In this document: positions 14,101 to 27,600 of the stretch, piece by piece
How the letters are laid out: each line of letters opens with the position of its first letter
Position numbering within the stretch: position 1 is the first letter of the stretch
Program-made: the position numbers and the translations under genes
Source of the DNA: Anadara kagoshimensis
Lineage: Eukaryota; Mollusca; Bivalvia; Arcoida; Arcidae
Direction: 5' to 3'
NCBI GenBank assembly: GCA_021292105.1
Contig: CM037861.1
Coordinates: 30,861,674 to 30,925,673, forward strand
DNA length: 64,000 bases
Notes under the pieces: generated by a model
Database searches by the model: none
What the model was told of the DNA's origin: nothing
What the model saw: the letters and a program-made list of their open reading frames with translations, nothing else

Positions 14101-17100
14101 TTTCTATTTTCTGAGAGTTGTGTTTATAATTTTTTTAATGAGGGGGTACATGACATTCTTACTTGTTGCATGCAGTCTTTCTCTGCTCTTTTATGTTTTC
14201 TGAAGTTCTTACTTGTTGTTATGCATCCTTTCCCTGCTTCTCTAAGTTGTATAAAGTTCTTTGTTGTTGCATGCAGTATTTCCCAGCTTCTCTACACACT
14301 CTACTTGCTCATCTCTTTCAATGTTTTGTTGCTATTAATGTTTTTTCACACCTGCTTACTAATCACACTATACAGTAACTTTAAATTTAAAAATATGTTT
14401 TTGAATATTATACATGTACATGTATTGTGATATATAATTTGATAATATAATCAAATCTGTGGGGTACAGTAGTAAAACCATGATTCATAATAACTACTGT
14501 TTGTTAAGTCAAATTTTGGCTTATAAAGCAGTTGGGCAGTAAATGGAGATTGACTTATAACATAAAGAAAAACATAAAAAGAAATTAAATTTGGAAATCA
14601 AATTTCAAAATCTTGTGGCAATAAGCCAGGTGGTAAAGTTATCGAGGGACATGATAACAAGGTTTTCATGTATTTTGAAATTGCCTCTTATTACATGTAA
14701 TTTATTTCTAATTATGAATACATGAATATAATTATCAATAATATCTGTTTTTCTTCAAATAAACTCATGTAATACTAGTATTTCCACATTTTTTTATCAA
14801 GATATCAGTAATATAGAAATTTATGTAAATGTACATGTATATTTAGTGAAATATTCATGCCATATTATGAAAAGAGAAATTTCCAATATTTTTATTCAAA
14901 CATAATTCTATTAAAAGTAATAAAATGAAATAATTATAACAAGAAGAAAAATAAAAAGAATAATAATTTTAAAAAGCACATTGATAAAAGAAAACATACA
15001 TTTATAAAGACTGCCAATAATTAATATTATTTTTGGATTTCCATTAGATCAAGATGATTTGCAAAGACAGTTTCGACTTCCAAACACAACTTACATCAAT
15101 GGAAATGAAAGTTCACTTTCTCTTGAACAGATTATTGAGCGACTTAAGGTGAGTGCATGTCCTATAGAACAATTCTATTTATGTCGAAATCTTTTGATGT
15201 TTCTTCTTTTTAACCTATGCTGGTAAATAATTCTGTTTACAGGATGTCTTGGTTTTTTATCACAGATGTAAAGGAAAAGGGGTGATGAAAACTAATGCCA
15301 AAATTATCTACCTTTGTAGATGACCAAACAAAAGCCTTTCTCAACCAGTTGTTTCCATTCCTGGTAGCCAAAATTGCCATTGATTACTTAAATTAAAAAA
15401 TTAAAAAAAATTAAATTTCACAACATTGCTAAAATAGGTTACTTTCTTAAATAATTTTTAAGATAAGTAATCAATGGCAATTTTGGCTTTCACTTATATT
15501 GAGGTAGTCAGTTCAGGGATGGTGGAGAAAACCAAAGTTTCCAGGGAAAAAAACCACCACCTACCTTAGTGAAGGGAACTGACAAGCTTTCTCACACAAG
15601 GATCCGAGTTTGATTGGAACCTAGGTGGTAAAAGGTGCTGTGATTTGAAAGCACATGCTTTGGATCACTCAAGATCCTTAATAGAAATAGAAATGTTAAT
15701 GAAACTTGATTTGGTGACACATGTTTAATATTTCTATTGTAGAGAACTTATTGTCAAAACATTGGTCTGGAGTTTATGTTTATCAACAACCTTGAACAAA
15801 CAGACTGGATCCGTAGAAAGTTTGAAACACCAGGAATCATGCAGTTTAGTAATGAGGAGAAAAGGTTGATCATGGCTCGTTTAATTAGATCCACCAGGTA
15901 AATAACAGTGATACATGTATTTTAACAAAAAAAGTCCTTCAAATTAAAAAAAAAAGCAATTCTATTTATTATACCCCTGCTTCGAGGAAGAGGGAGGTAT
16001 ACTAGTTTACATCTTTCCATCTGTCCGTCAGAAACAAAAATTTTCATAACAGTTTTCTCAGCAACTACTTAACACAGCCACTTGATATTATATATGCAAG
16101 TTTAGTATGAGGTCCCATTCCACAAGTACTGATTTCAAATCTGCCAGACATCTACTTCCTGTTTGCAGACTTGGGTTATTTTTTTATATTTACAGTCAGT
16201 GGTTGAAGTTTATAGTAGGGGTATACTAAACAGATTTCTAATTTATCCATCTACAGTTATGTACATAAATTTTTTACCTGTTGCAACAAAGGAGCAAATC
16301 TTAGACAGCAGTTGTTTAAATGTTTGTTGTTCAGTAAGTGAGACATTAAGGATACATACACAGGAATGAGACTTGAAAATAGATAGCGAATATTCTTTTG
16401 TTCAGCATGCACTCGGTACTTAGAAATGAAAGTCATGATATCCTTCAGAAGAAACCATAAAACTTATTGGTATGTTCTGTGTCACAGAAGTCATGGCACA
16501 TTAAAGAACCCTACCTTCACATTACCCTGAGTGCACTTCGAAGGTTAAAATTTTTGCTTCTTCACCTATAGCTGGTGACATCTTGATACAAATGATGTTT
16601 TTATTTTGGACTAGGAAGCACAATTCTTTCAATCTTTCGATGAACTTTGTTGTTAGTATTGCTCAATGCTCTCTTACATCATTGATTTGTTTATATATTT
16701 ACAGATTTGAAGAGTTTCTGGCCAGAAAATGGTCCTCAGAGAAAAGATTTGGATTAGAAGGATGTGAAGTACTGATACCAGCTATGAAGACCGTAGTAGA
16801 TGCTTCCAGTGTCTTGGGTGTTGATTCATTCTTCATTGGTATGCCACACAGGTATGTTTGGTATTTGCTAAAGTTATAACTGCTACAATTATTTTCTTTA
16901 TGGTTAGATCACTGACTGTCTTTACTAAGTTACAGGATATTATAAAAAATTCAAGTGTCAAGACTTCCTAATCAAAGTTTGTTATTGTGTCTCCCATTGT
17001 TGATGTAAGCAACTGCCTCTAATTTTTAAAGTTTTTGATATAGGCAAACAACATTGGTCTGTCTAATTGACCTTTTATCAGGAATATTTATATAGAAGGA

Positions 17101-20100
17101 CCCACCGAATACTTGGGTAGTGTTAGGATTCGCAGTTAATGTAACATATACACAATGTACATGATTAGTGTTCACATTATGTAGACGTCAACATGTGTGA
17201 TCCCTATACCTAAATGTGTTTGTCCACAATCAATATTTAAATGAAAGGTCAAGCAGACAGGTCATTGTTGTTTGCCTACTAGTCTTTTGGCTCTGAAAGC
17301 TCTTTTTAATATCCTATGCTATTTACATTTGCATTTACAGAGGTCGTCTGAATGTCTTGGCTAATGTATGTCGTAAACCATTAGAGAAGATCATATGTCA
17401 GTTTGATTCTAAGTTGGAAGCCTCAGATGAGGGATCTGGAGATGTTAAATACCATCTGGGGATGTCCATAGACAGGTTGAACCGTGTCACCAATAAAAAT
17501 GTCACCATAGCTGTGGTAGCCAATCCCTCGCATTTAGAAGCTGTAGATCCAGTGGTTCAAGGAAAAACCAGAGCTGAACAGTTCTACAGAGGTGATACAG
17601 ATGGCAAACAGGTAAAATTTTCACATTTACAAGGAGGAGGGGTTTAACTTTTCTATGCTTAGGCAATACTCTTGTATGGGTATCACTGTCATGTCTTCAG
17701 TCTTTCCATTTACTAAGTGGTTAGGTAAATCGCTATTCTTTAATATCTCAAGATTTACAGATCATGGACTATATAGTTTAATATTATAAAATATGGAAAT
17801 AACTCATTTTGTAGATTTAAATTTACTTGAAATTGCATGTCTGGATAATATATATTGACTTGCCATTTTATGACTACTTTGCTTATAGGAGATTTATATA
17901 TTTTGGTGTCTGACCAAATTAATTTACAGGTAGCTGCTCACCTAGTCATTTGAAATTGAAAACCCCAAAAGAAAATTTGGCCTTGGCAGCCAAGTGGTCT
18001 TAAGCATGTGCTTACAGATCACCGTACCTCTCAACTCCAAGGTTTGAATCTCAGTTTTAACTATTTTACTTGGCAAAAGTCAGTAATTTTATCCAGGCAC
18101 TCCAGTTTCTTCCATCATCCCAGAACTACAGTAGATATATTAGTGAAAGATTTTTCAGCAGGGCATAAAACAAAATTATGCTACTCTAAAAGGATAAATG
18201 ATGGTTCAGAATTCCTACATTTCCAGTATAAAGAAATTGCCCAATATTACCCGTCATTCATTGTACATTATTTTTATTAATATATTTATGTGTTTAGGTG
18301 ATGAGTATTTTGCTTCACGGAGATGCTGCCTTTTCTGGACAGGGTGTAGTGTACGAGACTTTCCACTTGAGCGATCTACCAGATTATACAACTAAAGGAA
18401 CTGTACACATTGTTGTCAATAACCAGGTATTATCACATAAAACATTAAAATTGAATTACAAAACTTTCAAAGCATTGAGATATGAAAGTTATGAAAAGAT
18501 ATGAAAGTCTTCCTTTCAGATAAAATATGCCAACTTTTTGGCATCAAGGTAAAATAAGCTTTTAAGTGGTAGGATACTTGTTGCTGGCAGAATTTTGTTA
18601 GAGGTTCTAACTTTAAATTGTTGTTACATGTTACTAATACTACATACTATAGTGTTAACGTTTATACATAATACAGTACAACTTGTTTAAACTAAATCAT
18701 GAGTAGTATAAATTAAACAAATTCTTCTGTCTCTAAGATTTTGAGTTTAAACAAGACCCTATATATAGGAATACTATGCCTACTGTGGATAAAACACAAA
18801 CAATTTAAAATTACATCCTACAATTTGATGTGTCTTGTATTTGGTTAACTTATATAAATTTCAACTTTTTGTAATTCATCATTTTGTAGATTGGATTTAC
18901 AACTGACCCTCGTTTTTCACGATCTTCACCATATTGTACTGATGTAGCTAGAGTAGTCAACGCACCCATCTTCCACGTAAACGCCGACGACCCAGAGGCT
19001 GTCATGTATGTGTGTAAAGTAGCTTCTGAATGGAGAGCCACTTTCGGAAAAGATGTTGTCATAGATTTGGTAAATGACCATTACTTTGCTGTGTTTGATT
19101 TCTCTCATATCAAGTCACCCAAACAAAGTCAGGACACATAGTATTAACTTCATTTCTTCCACCAATATTTTGACCGCCACTTTTATTGAAAAGTATTTAA
19201 CAGATCTTCACAAGAACAGTCTGTGGATGGACAAGACATGCCATTTGCCATTCTTATTTTGATCATACACATGATTGAGAAAACATGGATTTTCCACTTG
19301 GGGTTTGTTTGTAGAACACTTTTGAAATGGCATTCCATTTCATTTATACCTTGTTTTATATATTTAAAAAATCTTATTGATTCATTAGTACACAATAGAG
19401 TTAATGCTAAGTGAAAAAATATTGAAAATCTAAAAACATTTAGTGTTCACAAATTTGCATTAGTTACAAAATGCAAAAATAAGTGATTGGCGTCGCGAGA
19501 AAAGGGACCTTAAGGTCAAAATTTTACATTTTTATTTTTTTGTCTTATATTATAACACAACATTTCCTCTTTGTAATAAAGGCAGTTTTTGGTTTCTAGG
19601 ATAACTATTCTCGTTGCTATGGGCGCTTCATGACGTCACAATAATTGGTCTGTAATCTGTAATTATTAGATAATTCTAGTTACGCATAAAAGAACAACTA
19701 CTTCGTTCTGCCATTGTTACTTATGATGATTTATGCAAGATTTATGGTTATCAATATCGACTAATGTTTTCAACAACTAATCTGAATTTACAAATAAGTA
19801 AAAATAAGTAAAAAAAAATGTAAAAATCGGTTACCATAGAAACGTTTATGTACTCTTATCATTCAGAATAAATGGATCCTAAACAGAAGTTCAATACAGA
19901 TTTATGGTAATTAGCACACGTTAACGTCAAAAACGTCAGGCATTCACAAACAAATTATTCAAATGTTTGTTGTCATTGATTTCAAACGGTTGCCATGCCA
20001 ATAACTGTTTATTCCTCAACCATTGCTGGGCAGAAAGCATTCTGAAATTGCTGTCTCACATGTTGTCTAACGTTGTTGACCAGATAGAGATGTCTCTCGC

Positions 20101-21598
20101 GACTCAGACCTGCAACAGGTAGTGTTGTGGGTTCGCCATCAACATTGTCTTCTAGATTTAACTTGTATGTCTGCACGTTTGAATCAGAGTGTTCCTGGTA
20201 AAACAGAAGACCTGGCTGCAACATGGAGAATCTGTAAAATATATTATTAGTTATATATTTAATTCATTGTATCTAACTGTAATTTTCAGAGTACAATAAT
20301 AATTGAAAGGTGTTGATGAATTCCTTTTGGTTTGAAAGCGATCTGTCAAAAAGAAAGTTTTGTTGAAAATGCATTTATCATCAATGAATATAGAATGTGA
20401 TTTTCAAATTCATTGCAAAAATGCCATTTTCTAAATGATTTTGATATTGTGGTGACCATTATGTGTAAACTCACTTAACTACTTAGTCTTATAAGACATG
20501 TCACTAAAGCCACTTTACTCACAGTGTCCAACATTTGGTTAAAAAAAACTACACCGCGCATGTACTAGTATATATACATGTCGATAGATATTATGTTATG
20601 AATATACCTGAACATGTGTACTTTTCTAATTCCCTTGAAACTCTTAAAACGTGCCCCAAAATATTCTTTCCAGTTCTTCCACTGTACCAAAGTATTGCCA
20701 CCATCATCTATTATTCTCTGTGCCACATTTGTCTTTGCTGACTTATTGACTATGGTCTCTAAATGTGCCATACACTCTGCGTCACTTCTGTAAAACACCA
20801 GACAACATGTGGGAAAATTAATTTCCTAGCCGTTCACACGGTGTCAGTATTATATGGCTGGGGGAGTGGTACGCTTGTCTGTGGCATACTGACTCGGCGA
20901 GCTAGCACTTTATATTAAAGTCGCCATGAGTGCGCGCTGGTACAAGGCAGACCATACAACACACTAGCACTTCACATGCATGCATCAACTTGTTCATGGA
21001 GTAATCCATAGAGATTAATAAAATAGTTCTCGTCGCGAATAGCTGAAGAATTGCTGATGCTACGTTAAGCAACATTCAACCAACCAGCCAACTTCTGTAA
21101 AATAAAAAACCTATCTTTATAATAAAGAGAAAATTAGACTGAGAATATATAAATAAATATGTTCATTGCCCTCGCTAATGTATAGTCAACTGTCATCTCT
21201 TTTGGGTTACAAAAACATCATATAGTTCTTTTAATTTTCTAAGATTTAAACTTACCTACGGTATAATTTCTTTATGTATGCGAAACCAGCGTCTACAAGA
21301 CATCTAGTGTGACCCGGTACTTGAAACTTTAATTCAATCTCTCTGTTCTGACCAGTGATAACACGATACATCAAATAGGCAAGGAGATATCTATTTTTGA
21401 ATTGGCCTAAAATATAATGATAATTAAGAAATAAATATGCATGTAAAAGTAAAAACATTATACACAGATAAACAAGTTTCAGTAACAATCTTACAGGATG
21501 TATAGATAAACACATTTCACAGATGACTAGTCTTGATAGTCTGATTAGGTGTTATAGGCGTCTATTGATTCAGTAGTGTGTATGCAAGAGAGAGAGAG

Positions 21599-21632
<34 letters not shown>

Positions 21633-24600
21633 AGCCGAGTCAATGAATATCGTAGGTTACAGTTTTGTAACATTAGTCATTGGCAATTAGCAACGAAAGC
21701 AGTAAAGATAAAACTAATAATTTAGAATAGAAAAAATTAATCTTTGTCAAAAATTGAGACAATAGGTTATATATCAGTTTTAGTTCATTGTATATACCTG
21801 GACAATTATCACAATGAAGTGTAAATTTAACTTCACCGCATCCATGAGTTTTCAGAAAATGGTCTAACATAGATATAACAGCATTTGGTCCATGGGTGGA
21901 TTTTCCATCTTGACCAATCGTTTCCGCTTCATCATCAAGTAATTAATCTGTTGTCTTCCTTCCTGGCATATGCCAAATAGCTGTACTTTTTTAGTTGTTA
22001 AAAAGTAGAGTGGTCCAGGCTGACGAGATCTATGTGGTAGCATCAAGCACTGGGCAAAATCGGCTGTGTAATGGACATTACTAAAATCTGTTGAGCATGG
22101 CGAAGATGGATCTATGTTCGGCACTGCAGATATTAAAGGGAGTTCTTCTTTAGCCAGTTTGCAATCATTGATGTAAACTTGGTGTTCTTTTTGTGCCACA
22201 TTGATGTGATCTGTAAGTGCCTGTGTAGCATCTAACTTGTCATGTTCTGTAACTGCCTGCACAATCCCATCTTTTAAACGTTCACATGTAGCACATACAT
22301 CGAATCTCGGGTTTGCTATTTTGATATTTGAGCAGCAGTTGGTCCAAATGTTTTTAAAAACCGTTAACTTTGCACTACGTTTGCCATTCTCAGTACAGGA
22401 TTCCTCATACAAATTGTGGATATCTTTCTTTGTACAGTACGCTGTAATAAGATCGGTGGTTCCCCGTCACTCATACATGGCGCAGCAGGCGTGGTAACCC
22501 ATATTCGGAGGCATAATTCAAAATGAAGGCAACGCATAATTTGGGTGTCTTCAAAAGAAAAGCATGCTTGCTCGGCGACCTTCATTACCATGTGTGCGTG
22601 GTGTGGCTCCATTTGATTTCAAATGCTTAATATGTTTTAAATATTTTATACCTATGTCATGAATGGTCAAAAATGCTGTCCTACATACGTCTCTATCATC
22701 AATATTATAATTGTATCTTTTCCTTTTTGTTCCTTCTGTTGTTTCTTCTTTCTGACCTATTATGCCTTTGCTCGTCAATTTCCATAATAAACATATCTTC
22801 TCTTCTTTTGTTAATCCGCATATTTAAAATGTGTGATATATCTCCTCCAATTCAATATTTGAATAGCAATGTGAACGCAGCCACAGCCACCAGAAACCTT
22901 TCTCGCCAGTCATCCCTATTGTACCCAATATGGCAGTCTTGGTCTTCATCACACTGGGATAAAAATGTTTGAACCCTCTCCTCAACTGTCTTGAATGTAC
23001 ACTTTCCTCCTCTCATCATCATGGTCTTCATATATGTAATTTACTTCATTTGCCCTAAGCGGAAACCGATATTTGGTATGCTGGAAAAAACTCCTCATTT
23101 ACAAAAATCAATTAATTAAAAAAAGAAAGAAAAATCGAAATAAATCTCAGTTATATATAATATTACACATTGTATATTCACAAGTGTAGGGAAATCCCGG
23201 GGTCTCGATCTCACAAAAGCAGGAGCAAGGTTAAATGATTGATCAATTGAATATAGTTTAACGTCCCAGTCAAAACTATTTCACTAAATTGATTGATTGA
23301 ATAAAATATTTCACTTATATCGAGACTTCACCAGCTATATGTTACCTTTGCTTTGTACACAGAGAAATGTTCACGGAGGGTTCTATTACGTGTCACGCCT
23401 GCCGTGACACTGGGAATCGGTTTTAAGGTCCCTTCCGAAGGACCCTGTGACTTTCATTTCTAATGGATTATGCTGATTGCTTGGCAAAATATAAGTCACT
23501 ACGAAGTCTTGGTCAGACCCGACCGGGGTTCGAACCCGCAACATCCAACATACAGGCGAACACTCTTTCAATTGAGCTATCGAAGTGGTTTCTAAAATTG
23601 AGACTTCATTGGCTAGACGTGCTAGAATGTTATACCGTTGCAGTACGCTGACATGTGGGAGGGGTCTTTGGTCATGATGTGACACACCTACCGTTGAACA
23701 AAACATCGGGTTTTACATCGTGCCTTTCATTTCTAAATGCCGAGTAATTGTTGAAAGAAAAACAAACACTACCTAATTTCAAGTCTTTGTCACACTCGGT
23801 CCAGGTTCGAACCCCGACCTCCCACTACGAATACTCTTTAAAACTAAGAACATTCTTCCAACACAATATTTCGTTCAGATTGATATATCTATTAACTTAA
23901 GTTTAAAAATGGAAATTGAAATCGTTACGTTACAAGTACCTTTTGAATTAAACAGAAAACATGTAGTCATAGTAGTCATACCATATGTGTATTTTTATAT
24001 TACGGCATTTCAATGATATGTTTTAATTTGTTTCAATTTAATTTTTGCGACCAAAATCCGAAAATGCGTAATGCTATAGCTTAATTTGATTTTTTTATTT
24101 CGCCCGTTTTGATATTTCTGTACTTGGGATATATAGTATTTGTTTTATTTGGAAACAGTTACATTTTTTTCAGTTAAAAATTATTTTATTCCATGGTAGG
24201 CCATTTAACTATTATAAATATTATCTGTGTAAATAAACGTATAACATTTTTGATTGCGCTTGTAACAGGAAGAACAAAAATTGCAGATGCGTGGTCGCAC
24301 CATTGATCGAATCAAAGACCTCATGAAAGCATAGACGAGTGCTCTACCAACTGAGCTAGCCAGATCGCTACATTATTTCCCTATTTTCTTGAGTTTCAAA
24401 CAAGTGGGGAATTCCGTACCCAAATCCCCCTGACGGACTGCAATTGCTGATTAAAAACTTTTGAGGGTCATATTGGGAACCAAATTTTAAGGAGAAATCC
24501 AGGGTCGATCTGGGAATCGAAAACTTGCGTCAAATTACATAGGCAAGTGTTCTAGATAATAATTTACTACCTTCCCAGTTTGATACATGGTTATATATTG

Positions 24601-27600
24601 TAGAGCATCTGTGATTTCAGCCATTTGAACTGTCTTGTAAATTAAATTAACATTGCGTAAACTGTTGTACAATAATTTACATTGAAATATGTTGTATGAT
24701 AAGTCAACGATTTGCATCGTCTACCAACGATCTAGTTTATGACCTCATAGTACGGACGTAAAAGAAGACACTGGGTATCTCGACATGACTTCTCTAGACT
24801 GAATAGGGCGAGCTAACGGTTGAATAGGTTCGGCTGTGTTATTGTTAATTTGCATTTTTTTTTTTTTTTTTTTATCTTGCTTATTTGTTTAAATATATTG
24901 TAATCATTATTCATTCACGTAAATAAGGAAAACAGACAGGCTACATGTTTTATACGCAGTGTTTTAGCGTCATTTACGCAGTAGATCAATAGCTAGTCTG
25001 CGTAGTTAATTTTCCAATTTTTTAGAACGAACATTCCCTTTTTTGGAACAGAAATCTGGAAATATTTTTAGAAGATAGTTTTAATGTGGTTTTACTTTGT
25101 ATTGCTGATGTAGTATACTTTCTGACGATAATTTTTCAAAACATTTGTCAGTTTCGTAGATCGAGATATTTCGAATCAACATGATATTTTTGTTAAAAAA
25201 ATCCGTCTACATTATTTTTAAACTTAGTCAAAACTGGTTTTCGTGTGTTAAATGGAATATATTATATAAACGGTTCACTAAATTATTTTTAACTTCACAT
25301 AAAATTAAAATCTATCCGTAAATGTTGAAACTTAAAAGGATATCTACAACAGTGAAAAAATAATCGGAGAATCTGATTTTTGTAAGTTTAATGTCAAGAT
25401 TATGTAGATGTTATATATAAAATGTGAAATAAAATGCATTTTGTTTTAAATTACCTCAGATTCCATTATAGTAGATAGACTACACTGTGTTTCAAACACT
25501 AGTACATTTGAATACCAATCCGCATAGTCATCGCCGTCTTCAGAAATAAACAGCCGACTTCCGTGTTTTCCGTGTTTTTCAGCGCGAAAAAAAGGTAAAA
25601 CTTTGACGTCGATTATCTCGATTGTGACGTAGAAGAGATAAGGTCCCTTTTGTCGCGACGCCAATCAAGTCTTTTATCTTGAATATTTAAATTCATTTTC
25701 ATATGAGTTTCAGTTTGTAATATATGTAATGCAATAAATGCAAAATAAATTATTCAAATAAATATAATGTCCATGGAAATGTTGTGTCCTGCAAAAATTT
25801 ACTGAAACAAATATTTCTTGGTTTGCAGTAACTGACATTCATCGCTAATACATGCAGCATACTAATTTTAATCTACTTGTTTTTTCTAGGTTTCCTATCG
25901 TCGAAATGGACACAATGAAATAGACGAACCAATGTTTACACAACCACTTATGTACCAGAAGATTGCTAAACAACCTGGTGTCTTAGCTAAATATGCCGAG
26001 AAACTAATTGCTGAAGGAAATCTAACACAACAAGAATATGAGGTAAGAAATCATTGGGCTTCATCCATATACCATGTGATACCTAAGTACATTCCTGATC
26101 CACTGCCATGTTGTCATGGCTCAAGTACATGTAAAAATGCAACTGCATGTTGTATTAAATTGTGTGTCAACCTGTTGTTAATGATAATGGAAAACGGTCA
26201 TGTTAGAGGTTTATGTGAAATAACCTTATTTGTAACTGAAAATTGTTAAATTATGTGAAATTTCACCTTGTAAAAATTTCCTGTATGCTTACAGCAATAG
26301 ATAATAGGAATTCTGTTTGCCCTGGCTCCAAATAGATTGAAAAAATTACTGGTTCAGTAACTGACTTTTCATGTATGTGTTTCTTCAGAAAACATATTTT
26401 TGTGTGATCTGTATGGCGTGGTTAATATATAGAGGTTTCATATACATTTAGTATCTGTGGTTGTAGCAATTGACATATCGCCGGCCATGCCCACAATGTT
26501 CCGACAAAGTCCCGACATGCTTGACTTGACAGATCACCGGCCACGCCCAATATGTTCCGACAAAGGCCTGTCGTGCTTGAATTACACTTAAAAATAATGA
26601 AAACTCAGCCTGAATTGTGCGGTTTAATGACGTCACTGACACTAAAACGTCATTATTTGCCATGACGCTGGTTTGGTACCGTAATGGTGGCAAGTGTCGG
26701 AACATTGTGGGCGTGGCCAGCGAAACGTCACTTGACACGCTATAAAAGAGTCGGGTGTAGGTTCTAAATATGGTATCCACTGCCTTTCGAAGAAAGATGG
26801 GGATATTAAACTTTCAGTTGTCCTTTTGTCCATCTTGTCCAGAGTAGTTCTCCAAAAGTATAAAGCACTATTTTATGTAACTTGGTTCAAGGCATTAACA
26901 TTGAGAGAAGATGCCCATGTCGTATATTGTGGGCGTGGCCAGCGAAACGTCAATTGACACGCCATAAAAGAGTCGGGTGTAGGTTCTAAATATGGTATCC
27001 ACTGCCTTTCGAAGAAAGATGGGGATATTAAACTTTCAGTTGTCCTTTTGTCCATCTTGTCCAGAGTAGTTCTTCAAAAGTATAAAGCACTATTTTATGT
27101 AACTTGGTTCAAGGCATTAACATTGAGAGAAGATGCCCATATCATTTATCTGAGTTGGTTTGCTCATTTTCCTGGTAGCCCCATATCATTAATTTGAGTT
27201 GGTTTGCTCATTTTCCTGGTAGCCCCATATCATTAATTTCAGTTGGTTTGCTCATTTTCCTGGTAGCCCCATATTATTAATCTGAGTTGGTTTGCTCATT
27301 TTCCTGGTAGCCCCATATCATTAATTTCAGTTGGTTTGCTCATTTTCCTGGTAGCCCCATATCATTAATTTCAGTTGGTTTGCTCATTTTCCTGGTAGCC
27401 CCATATTATTAATTTGAGTTGGTTTGCTCATTTTCCTGGTAGCCCCATATCATTAATTTCAGTTGGTTTGCTCATTTTCCTGGTAGCCCCATATCATTAA
27501 TGTCAGTTGGTTTGCTCATTTTCCTGGTAGCCCCATATCATTAATCTGAGTTGGTTTGCTCATTTTCTTGGTAGCCCCATATCATTAATTTGAGTTGGTT

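Larger units (their letters stand above)
9011..15047 (+). other. large OGDH intron, remainder
   Basis: The introns between the alternative exons and 15048 are AT-rich. Apart from the repeats listed separately I see no exon. A 12080-12320 stretch resembles the mollusc-type repeat 'cccgcttaaaaagtgg...' also seen near 15972 and 44675. Open frames such as 14005-14430 are AT-driven, with no recognisable domain. Confidence 0.5.
19485..25666 (-). mobile_element. 6182-bp DNA transposon nested in an OGDH intron
   Basis: Twenty-eight-base inverted repeats at 19485-19512 and 25639-25666 match at 27 of 28 positions, and AAGT is duplicated outside them. Between them, on the strand opposite OGDH, lies a multi-exon gene whose product has DFAQ, HCDNCPGQ and GHTRCLVD motifs. 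I recognise this as a large uncharacterised family of marine invertebrates (likely the family containing DUF7869; name from memory). The D-D-D layout is compatible with an RNase-H-like transposase, which is inference. Several frameshifts in the central exon make this copy probably immobile. SINEs and a microsatellite have inserted or grown inside it. It does not touch OGDH exons. Confidence 0.88.

Noticed and set aside
14005-14430. 141-residue hydrophobic open frame
   Set aside because: AT-rich intronic sequence giving Phe/Leu/Ile-rich translation; no start context, homologue or splice sites recognised.
24296-24362. tRNA gene on the minus strand
   Set aside because: A good A box but a weak B box and no convincing cloverleaf; it sits inside the transposon and fits a SINE head.
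25467-25664. Protein-coding reading of the right inverted repeat ([12 protein letters not shown]...)
   Set aside because: There is no ATG upstream in frame, only TTG preceded by a stop; the first ATG is at 25464-25466 near the donor.
26735-26760. TATA-box-like 'gctataaaagagtcggg' as a promoter
   Set aside because: It lies inside a duplicated repeat in an OGDH intron, with no coding sequence downstream.
26642-27055. Two nearly identical minus-strand frames ([13 protein letters not shown]...)
   Set aside because: They are copies of the same 222-bp non-coding duplication; the frames end within it.
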